This document shows, piece by piece, positions 1 to 5,012 of a stretch of DNA of 5,012 nt. The notes beneath the pieces are model-generated. The model did not search any database. It had not been told where the DNA came from and was given only the letters and a program-made list of their open reading frames with translations. The translations under genes and the position numbers were made by a program. Position 1 is the first letter of the stretch; every line of letters starts with the position of its first letter. Origin of the DNA: an uncultured Clostridia bacterium (GTDB lineage Bacteria; Bacillota; Clostridia; Oscillospirales; Ruminococcaceae); contig CAMTHN010000052.1 of NCBI GenBank assembly GCA_947072265.1, positions 1 through 5,012 of the forward strand. Direction: 5' to 3'.

Positions 1-1
1 A

Positions 2-826
2 TACTATAGTATTATAAAAATCCATAAATTTTTATTTGATAATAATATATCAAGAGATGATATTATCATTTGTATAGGTGGAGGGATTTTATCTGATATC
101 GTAGGTTTTGCAAGCTCATCATATAAAAGAGGGATAAAATATATAAATATACCAACAACACTTCTATCTCAAGTAGATGCATCTATTGGTGGAAAAACAG
201 GTATAAATACACAATATGGAAAAAACACAATAGGATGCTTTTATTCTCCTACTGCTGTAATAATAGATAAATTTTTTTTGAATACATTAAATAAAACACA
301 GTTTAAAAATGGAATATCAGAAATAATTAAAATTGGGGTTATTTGTAATAAAAGTATTCTAAATATAATACTAAATAAAAATTATAATAAAAATATAGAA
401 GATCTAATTTATAAGTCTATTCTATCTAAGAGAGATATAGTTGAACAAGATCCAAAAGATATTGGAAATAGAAGAATATTAAATTTTGGACATACAATTG
501 CCCACAGTTTAGAAAAATACCTTAACTTTAAAATTCCTCATGGATACGCCGTTGCTATTGGAATGAGTATGATAACTAAGAAATCAGAAAAGCTAGGTAT
601 AACTAAACCTAATACATATGAATATCTTATAAATATAATAAAATCTGTCGGACTACCTAATAATATAAACATCTCTATGAAAGATATATATATGAATTCA
701 TTACAAGATAAAAAAATTGGCAATAACAAATTTAATTTAATATTAATAGATGATTTTCAATCCCCTATAATTAAATCATATACAAAAAATGAATATAAAA
801 AATTTTTATTTAAAGGACATATCTAA
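2..826 (+). CDS. aroB: 3-dehydroquinate synthase AroB (5'-truncated by window edge)
   Basis: Second step of the shikimate pathway: NAD- and divalent-metal-dependent conversion of DAHP to 3-dehydroquinate in the cytoplasm. The frame is open from base 2 to the TAA at 824-826, giving 274 visible codons. About 70-80 N-terminal residues are missing compared with the usual ~350 aa. An apparent TTG start at 278 is only an internal Leu, because clear family sequence lies upstream of it. Seen in order: the nucleotide-binding GGGILSDIVGF (from about base 77), PTTLLSQVDASIGGKTGIN, GKNTIGCFY, and GISEIIK with the metal-ligand Glu (codon 320). These are followed by RRILNFGHTIAH with His codons at 491 and 503, and IPHGYA with a His codon at 539. 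From family knowledge, this Glu and the first and third of these His bind zinc. All look intact, so the enzyme should be active. The stop lies 1 nt before the aroA start, which points to one operon and translational coupling. Confidence 0.96.
   Translation, partial: YYSIIKIHKFLFDNNISRDDIIICIGGGILSDIVGFASSSYKRGIKYINIPTTLLSQVDASIGGKTGINTQYGKNTIGCFYSPTAVIIDKFFLNTLNKTQFKNGISEIIKIGVICNKSILNIILNKNYNKNIEDLIYKSILSKRDIVEQDPKDIGNRRILNFGHTIAHSLEKYLNFKIPHGYAVAIGMSMITKKSEKLGITKPNTYEYLINIIKSVGLPNNINISMKDIYMNSLQDKKIGNNKFNLILIDDFQSPIIKSYTKNEYKKFLFKGHI
812..817 (+). promoter_or_regulatory. Ribosome binding site for aroA
   Basis: AAAGGA lies 10 nt before the ATG at 828, inside the last codons of aroB. It supports ATG 828 over the in-frame upstream ATG at 789, which has no purine-rich site at a suitable distance and would add 13 residues not seen in the family. 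Confidence 0.6.
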
Positions 827-827
827 A

Positions 828-2126
828 ATGGATATAAAAATATTTCCATCAAAATTCAAAGGAGTTGTATATATCCCTTCCTCCAAAAGTTATTCACATC
901 GTGCTATCATATCCGCTTCACTATGTAATGGAGTTTCTATAATAAAAAACATATCATTGTCTGAAGATATAGAAGCAACTATTAATTGTATGAAGCAAAT
1001 AGGTGTGAAATTTTATAAAAATAATAATAACCTCTATATAAAAGGTCCTATTAAAACAAATAAAAATATAATAAAATTAGATTGTAAAGAATCGGCATCT
1101 ACATTACGATTTTTAATACCTATAACCATAGCATTAGAAATAAATACAATATTTACTGGATCTATAAATCTCATAAAAAGAACGATACAACCATATATAA
1201 AATCATTTAAACAACATGATATACATTTTAAACCAATTAATGACAGAAGTTTTCAATTTATAGGAAAATTTAAACAGGATAAAAATATTGAAATAGACTG
1301 TAGCAAAAGTTCTCAATTTTTAACTGGACTACTCTTTTCTGTAACTATATCAAAAATTAAAAAAATAATAGTTAAAAATCAACTAGTTTCTATCCCATAT
1401 TTTAATATAACGAAAGACTTATTTCTAAAATTTGGAGTAGAAATTATAAATAAAAATAATAAATATTTTAGAATAAAGAAAAGAAAATGTGTTTTTAAAA
1501 AAAATAATGTTTTTATAGAAGGAGATTTTTCTTCTGCTTGTTTTATTATATGTCTTGCTATGAAATATAATAAAATAACTATAAAAAACTTAAATAATAA
1601 TTCAATCCAAGGTGATAAAATAATCTTAAATATATTAAATATATTAGGATATATTTATAAATTTAAGCAAGATTATTTACAAATTAAAAAATATAAAAAA
1701 ATAAGTTACAAACATATAATATTTGATGGAAAAAATTATCCGGATATCATACCTATATTATCTGTTCTTTTTTCCGTCTCACCTGTAGAAAAATTAACAA
1801 TTAAAAATATTTCAAGATTACGTGGTAAAGAGTCTGATAGAATAAGTTCAACAAAAAAAATGTTAATAAATTTTGGATATGAATGCCACACAAATAATAA
1901 TAGCATTGAAATTTTAAAAAATAAAAATAATATAAAAAACAAAAAAATGATTATTATAAATTCTTTTAATGATCACAGAATAATTATGTCCGCTACTATT
2001 CTTTCATATTTAACTGGAATACCATGTATCATAAAAAATTATGAACATTTTAAAAAATCATATCCTCTGTTTTTTAAACACATAAAAGATATAGGAGGAA
2101 AATATATTGTCCTCGATATGGAATAA
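828..2126 (+). CDS. aroA: 3-phosphoshikimate 1-carboxyvinyltransferase (EPSP synthase)
   Basis: Transfers the enolpyruvyl group of PEP to shikimate-3-phosphate, the penultimate step to chorismate; cytoplasmic. From ATG 828 the protein is 432 aa, the normal length, and starts MDIKIFPSKFKG, matching the usual N-terminus. Substrate-binding and catalytic motifs are all present: SSKSYSHRA (Lys20, Ser21, Arg25), KSSQFLTG (Ser161, Ser162, Gln163), GDFSSA, YPDIIPI with the catalytic Asp306, RGKESDR (Lys334, Glu335, Arg338), NDHR (Arg384) and KKSYP (Lys410). The PEP/glyphosate loop reads DCKESASTLR. Ala90 falls where glyphosate-sensitive enzymes have Gly (E. coli Gly96), and Lys87 replaces another usual Gly. 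This suggests altered glyphosate sensitivity but not loss of function. The protein is very Lys/Ile/Asn-rich, following the base composition. The gene sits between aroB (1-nt gap) and aroC (20-nt overlap). Confidence 0.96.
   Translation: MDIKIFPSKFKGVVYIPSSKSYSHRAIISASLCNGVSIIKNISLSEDIEATINCMKQIGVKFYKNNNNLYIKGPIKTNKNIIKLDCKESASTLRFLIPITIALEINTIFTGSINLIKRTIQPYIKSFKQHDIHFKPINDRSFQFIGKFKQDKNIEIDCSKSSQFLTGLLFSVTISKIKKIIVKNQLVSIPYFNITKDLFLKFGVEIINKNNKYFRIKKRKCVFKKNNVFIEGDFSSACFIICLAMKYNKITIKNLNNNSIQGDKIILNILNILGYIYKFKQDYLQIKKYKKISYKHIIFDGKNYPDIIPILSVLFSVSPVEKLTIKNISRLRGKESDRISSTKKMLINFGYECHTNNNSIEILKNKNNIKNKKMIIINSFNDHRIIMSATILSYLTGIPCIIKNYEHFKKSYPLFFKHIKDIGGKYIVLDME
2093..2098 (+). promoter_or_regulatory. 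Strong ribosome binding site that fixes the aroC TTG start
   Basis: A perfect AGGAGG lies 8 nt before TTG 2107, within the 3' end of aroA. No ATG in the aroC frame gives the conserved N-terminus; the ATG at 2118 is in the aroA frame. TTG is therefore the likely start. Confidence 0.85.
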
Positions 2127-3186
2127 CGGCTTATCAATATCTATATTTGGTGAATCCCACGGATCCTCCATTGGAGTTGTTTTGGATAAAATTCCAGCTG
2201 GATATAACATAACTTTTGATGATATTATTAAATTTATGTCAAAAAGAAAATCTAATATAAATAAAGAAATATCCACCAAAAGACTAGAAACTGATATTCC
2301 AAAGATATTATCCGGTATATATAATAATAAAACTACTGGAGCTCCTATTGCTGCAATAATTAAAAATATAGATATTAAAACAAATGATTATGACAAAATA
2401 TTTAATGCTTTTAGACCAGGACATGCAGATTTTCCTCTACATTTTAAACATAAAGGTTTTAACAATAAATCCGGAGGTGGCCACTCTTCAGGAAGGTTGA
2501 CAGCACCTTTTGTATTTGCCGGAGCTATTGCAGATCAAATACTTAAAACATATAATATATATTCTACAAGTCATATTATATCCATAAAAAACATAAAAGA
2601 TATTTCTTTTAATACAGAAACCCTCACAAAAAAAAATATAGATATATTAGATAAAAAAACTTTTCCTATTATAGATGATTCTGTAAAGCAAAATATGATA
2701 GACCAAATTTTATTAGCAAAATCAGATAATGATTCTGTAGGAGGTATTATCGAAACTGCCATAATTGGAGTTCCTATAGGTTTAGGAGATCCTATATTTA
2801 ATGGAATTAAAGCTAATATATCCTCTCTTGTTATGTCTATCCCTTCTACAAAAGGGATAGAATTTGGAAATGGTTTTGAATCTACAAAAATATATGGATC
2901 AGAAAATAACGATGAATATTATATAGATAATAATATGATTAAATTATCCTCCAATAATCATGGAGGAATCTTAGGCGGTGTATCTACAGGTATGCCTATT
3001 ATATTTAGAACTGCTATAAAACCAACCTCTTCTATATCTAAAGTACAACAATCAATTAATTTTAAAACTATGAAGAATGAAAAAATTAAAATATTAGGTA
3101 GACATGATCCTTGTATAGTCCCTAGAGCAAATATTGTTATGCAATCTTGTGCAAATATATCTATTTTATCGTATATTTTAAAATAA
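2107..3186 (+). CDS. aroC: Chorismate synthase
   Basis: Catalyses the last shikimate-pathway step, the trans-1,4 elimination of phosphate from EPSP to give chorismate, using reduced FMN; cytoplasmic, tetrameric in characterised members. The 359-aa length is normal for a monofunctional bacterial enzyme. Seen in order: FGESHGSSIG (conserved His18), STKRLETDIPKILSG, KTTGAPIAAIIKN, FRPGHADF, SGGGHSSGRLTAPFVFAGAIA, SIPSTKGIEFG, NNHGGILGGVSTGMPI, and the C-terminal GRHDPCIVPRA. The N-terminal segment that usually reads RRxPG is RKSN here (residues 47-50), a local divergence next to the FMN/substrate region; everything else looks functional. The start is TTG behind a perfect AGGAGG, overlapping the aroA end by 20 nt. 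This suggests coupled translation, and the low-efficiency start codon may trim expression. It is the last aro gene on this strand before a new promoter. Confidence 0.96.
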   Translation: MSSIWNNGLSISIFGESHGSSIGVVLDKIPAGYNITFDDIIKFMSKRKSNINKEISTKRLETDIPKILSGIYNNKTTGAPIAAIIKNIDIKTNDYDKIFNAFRPGHADFPLHFKHKGFNNKSGGGHSSGRLTAPFVFAGAIADQILKTYNIYSTSHIISIKNIKDISFNTETLTKKNIDILDKKTFPIIDDSVKQNMIDQILLAKSDNDSVGGIIETAIIGVPIGLGDPIFNGIKANISSLVMSIPSTKGIEFGNGFESTKIYGSENNDEYYIDNNMIKLSSNNHGGILGGVSTGMPIIFRTAIKPTSSISKVQQSINFKTMKNEKIKILGRHDPCIVPRANIVMQSCANISILSYILK

Positions 3187-3196
3187 TTATTTTAAG

Positions 3197-3225
3197 TTGA
3201 CAAATTATTTATATATTGATATGAT
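3197..3225 (+). promoter_or_regulatory. Sigma-A-type promoter for the kinase-like gene
   Basis: A perfect -35 TTGACA (3197-3202) is followed by a 17-nt spacer and a -10 TATGAT (3220-3225, five of six consensus bases). Transcription would start near 3232, leaving a leader of roughly 63 nt before ATG 3295. A second perfect TATAAT at 3260-3265 lacks a convincing -35 and is less likely. In an A/T-rich background single hexamers are cheap, but a full TTGACA with ideal spacing is much less likely by chance. Confidence 0.75.
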
Positions 3226-3246
3226 TATATAACATATCAATTTTTT
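3215..3246 (+). promoter_or_regulatory. Inverted repeat over the -10 region (operator or weak terminator)
   Basis: Perfect 9-bp arms, ATTGATATG (3215-3223) and CATATCAAT (3233-3241), are separated by 9 nt and followed by six T (3241-3246). The left arm covers part of the -10 hexamer and the right arm sits at the expected transcription start. That placement suits a repressor dimer site. Read from the aro side it also looks like a weak intrinsic terminator, though the stem has only two G-C pairs. The sequence does not decide between the two roles. Confidence 0.5.
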
Positions 3247-3279
3247 GAATCGTTTAAAATATAATTTGAAATTTGTTTT

Positions 3280-3283
3280 GGAG
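3280..3283 (+). promoter_or_regulatory. Ribosome binding site of the pseudokinase gene
   Basis: GGAG, in the context TTGGAGTG, lies 11 nt before ATG 3295. Spacing is slightly long, but this is the only G-rich purine site before the start. Confidence 0.55.
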
Positions 3284-3294
3284 TGTGAAATACT

Positions 3295-4956
3295 ATGCAA
3301 AAAAAAATACAACTATGTGTAAGTTGTATGAAAGATATACAAAATTCAAATATTTGTGAAAATTGTGGATATGACCAAGACACTCTTTATCTACCTGGTC
3401 AAATTCCGCCTAAAACAATTTTTTTAGAAAGATATTTTTTAGGAAAACTTTTATCAGAAGATAAACAAGGTGCAACTTATATAGCTTTTGATTTAAATAT
3501 AAATCAAGTTGTTGAAATTAAAGAATATCTTCCTGAAAAAATATGTATTAGAGAAAAAAATTCCTTAAATATTATTCCCATGGAAGGGCTAGAAACTCCA
3601 TATAAAGCATACCTATCTGATTTTATAGAGCTATATAAAGAGCTATCTAAAATCAGAACGCTTTCACATATTGTTAAAATTTATGATGTTATAGAGCTTA
3701 ATAACACAGCTTATGCAATTTGTGAAAGAGTTATTGGACAAACATTAAAACAATTTCTTATGGATAATGTAGATTATATTACTTGGGACGTTGCAAAAGA
3801 AATAATAACACCTGTTATAAAAAGCGTTGGAATATTACACTCTGTAAATATTATTCATAGAGGAATATCTACAGAAACTTTATTAATAAATAAAAAAAAT
3901 GAAATTAAATTGACATCTTTTTCTATAAATCTAACAAGGGGTGTAAATTCATCTCTAAATTTTGATTTATTTTCTGGATATTCTGCACCAGAACAGTATT
4001 TCCCTAATGGAACACATGGAACTTGGACTGATATATATTCTATATCAGCTGTTTTATATAAAATATTAACTGGAACCATGCCCCCAGATGCATATACTAG
4101 AATGTCTAAAGATAAATATATTTCTGCTAATAAATTAAATCTTGATATAACAGACTATCTATCAAATACATTAGATAAAGCTTTAAATTTATCTATTAAA
4201 GATAGAATATCATCTATAAATGAACTTCAATCATACCTCACAAATCCTGATTGTTATCCACCAATTATACAACCTGAAAAACCACTACCTATAAGCGAAA
4301 AAACAAAATCTCAAAAAAACAAAAAGTATGGACTAATTTCTATGGGAATAACTACTATTTTTCTTCTTTTTATATTAATATTTGTATTTGTTTTTTTATT
4401 TGATTCTCCAAATAATAATAATAATAATAATTTAAATAGTTTTATATCAAATAATTCATCAAGTATATCTACGAATGAAAATTCTAGCAGTTTTTCCTCA
4501 TCTTCATCAAGTTCAAACATAACTTCTAATTCTTCTCAAATTGATGTTAATAAAATTTCCGTTCCAAATTTTATTAACCAGAACTATACATCTATAAAAA
4601 ATAATCCTACATATAAAAATTTATTTTCTTTTATTATTAAAGAGGAATATAATGATGATTTCGGAATAGGTAAAATTTTTGAACAAAATATAGCTCCAAA
4701 TTCAGAAGTTATTCAGGATACATCGATAATATTAAAAGTTAGCAAGGGAAAAAGATTTCCTACTATTCCAGATTTTTATGGCATTTCTGCTGATGAATAT
4801 ACCAAAAATTTAAAAGACCTAGGTATAAATTATGAAATACAACGAGAAAAAGTTTCTGACCTACCTTCTGGATATGTGTTTAACACCAGTATAACTCCTG
4901 GAAATACTATAGATATAGAATCACCAATTAAATTAGTTGTTTTTATAACAAAATAG
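3295..4956 (+). CDS. Membrane PASTA-domain pseudokinase with N-terminal zinc ribbon
   Basis: This 553-aa protein has the layout of clostridial PknB-like receptor kinases. A zinc ribbon (Cys8, Cys11, Cys21, Cys24) precedes a kinase fold at about 42-315. A membrane span at about 346-369 follows a Lys-rich stretch that marks the cytoplasmic side. After it come an Asn run (373-379), a Ser-rich linker (382-414) and two PASTA-like repeats (about 421-485 and 486-553). The kinase fold keeps VEIK (Lys76), SAPEQ (231-235) and WTDIYS (Asp246). It lacks the catalytic residues: HRD is HRG (188-190), the loop Asn is Thr195, DFG is SFS (208-210), and the glycine loop is reduced to SEDKQG. I infer that it does not phosphorylate and may sense muropeptides or lipid II through PASTA and signal by binding partners. 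It has its own promoter, separate from the aro operon. Its partner and function are unknown. The kinase fold is certain; loss of activity is strongly suggested. Confidence 0.9.
   Translation: MQKKIQLCVSCMKDIQNSNICENCGYDQDTLYLPGQIPPKTIFLERYFLGKLLSEDKQGATYIAFDLNINQVVEIKEYLPEKICIREKNSLNIIPMEGLETPYKAYLSDFIELYKELSKIRTLSHIVKIYDVIELNNTAYAICERVIGQTLKQFLMDNVDYITWDVAKEIITPVIKSVGILHSVNIIHRGISTETLLINKKNEIKLTSFSINLTRGVNSSLNFDLFSGYSAPEQYFPNGTHGTWTDIYSISAVLYKILTGTMPPDAYTRMSKDKYISANKLNLDITDYLSNTLDKALNLSIKDRISSINELQSYLTNPDCYPPIIQPEKPLPISEKTKSQKNKKYGLISMGITTIFLLFILIFVFVFLFDSPNNNNNNNLNSFISNNSSSISTNENSSSFSSSSSSSNITSNSSQIDVNKISVPNFINQNYTSIKNNPTYKNLFSFIIKEEYNDDFGIGKIFEQNIAPNSEVIQDTSIILKVSKGKRFPTIPDFYGISADEYTKNLKDLGINYEIQREKVSDLPSGYVFNTSITPGNTIDIESPIKLVVFITK
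4411..4431 (+). repeat. (AAT)7 trinucleotide repeat coding for poly-Asn
   Basis: Seven uninterrupted AAT codons encode Asn373-379, just outside the predicted membrane span. The Ser-rich linker (residues 382-414) follows directly. Slippage by whole units would change linker length without breaking the frame. Confidence 0.9.
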
Positions 4957-4958
4957 AG

Positions 4959-5012
4959 ATATTAAATAAATAGAAGATAGCAATTAATTGCTATCTTCTA
5001 TTTATTTAATAT
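4959..5012. terminator. Perfect 54-nt palindrome after the pseudokinase gene (probable bidirectional terminator)
   Basis: The sequence is perfectly self-complementary about the 4985/4986 axis: two 27-nt arms with no spacer. The centre is CAATTAATTG, flanked by TAGAAGATAG and its complement, with outer arms ATTAAATAAA and TTTATTTAAT. It begins 2 nt after the TAG at 4954-4956. A long stem with an A-rich left flank and T-rich right flank fits a rho-independent terminator usable from both sides. It reaches the last base of the window, so the arms may be longer. Confidence 0.75.

Noticed and set aside
278..280. TTG as the start of the aroB frame
   Set aside because: Conserved AroB sequence (GGG nucleotide site, SQVDASIGGKTG) is encoded upstream in the same open frame, so this is an internal Leu and the gene is cut by the window edge.
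789..827. Upstream in-frame ATG giving aroA 13 extra residues
   Set aside because: It lies inside aroB without a good ribosome binding site, and the family N-terminus matches ATG 828, which has AAAGGA 10 nt upstream.
2837..2860. 9-bp inverted repeat CTATCCCTT / AAGGGATAG inside aroC
   Set aside because: It encodes the conserved SIPSTKGIE motif, is mid-gene and has no T tract after it. It is most simply a coincidence of codons.
2947..2967. 7-bp inverted repeat TCCTCCA / TGGAGGA inside aroC, the right arm resembling a Shine-Dalgarno site
   Set aside because: It falls in the conserved NNHGG motif and no start codon for a separate gene follows at a suitable distance.
3260..3265. Perfect TATAAT as an alternative -10 for the pseudokinase gene
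   Set aside because: The sequence 17 nt upstream is not a recognisable -35 and there is no extended -10 TG. The TTGACA/TATGAT pair upstream is much better.
4311..4520. Reverse-strand open frame opposite the membrane span and linker of the pseudokinase gene
   Set aside because: Its Leu/Glu-rich product is the antisense reading of Asn/Ser/Phe codons, with no family signal. The other reverse-strand frames are shadows of the same kind.

Overview
The window is very A+T-rich (about three quarters A/T by eye). It reads as part of a low-GC Firmicutes chromosome, most likely class Clostridia. Two observations support this. The AroB, AroA and AroC signatures are of the clostridial type. The last gene also has an architecture I know mainly from Clostridia (Oscillospiraceae/Lachnospiraceae-like genomes): an N-terminal four-cysteine zinc ribbon, a PknB-like kinase fold, one membrane span and extracellular PASTA repeats. 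Extreme A/T bias, Lys/Asn/Ile-rich proteins and many A or T homopolymers would also fit a reduced-genome or host-associated lineage, but that is inference. All genes are on the + strand.

Positions 1-3186 hold the end of an aromatic amino acid (shikimate pathway) operon: aroB (3-dehydroquinate synthase, 5' end cut off by the window), aroA (EPSP synthase) and aroC (chorismate synthase). They are packed tightly. There is 1 nt between the aroB stop and the aroA start, and aroA and aroC overlap by 20 nt, with aroC starting at TTG behind a strong Shine-Dalgarno sequence. Together they cover the formation of 3-dehydroquinate and the last two steps to chorismate; the intervening steps (aroD, aroE, aroK) are not in the window.

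Positions 3187-3294 are the only real intergenic gap. It holds a near-consensus sigma-A promoter (TTGACA, 17 nt, TATGAT) overlapped by a perfect 9-bp inverted repeat that is followed by six T. This could be an operator, a weak terminator for the aro operon, or both.

Positions 3295-4956 encode a 553-aa membrane protein with a kinase fold. The catalytic Asp (HRD becomes HRG), the catalytic-loop Asn and the DFG motif (SFS) are all replaced, so it is predicted to be a pseudokinase with two extracellular PASTA domains, possibly a cell-wall sensor or scaffold. This is the most interesting item in the window. The window ends in a 54-nt perfect palindrome just after the stop codon, probably a bidirectional terminator, which may continue beyond the edge.

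No tRNA, rRNA, CRISPR array or insertion sequence was recognised.
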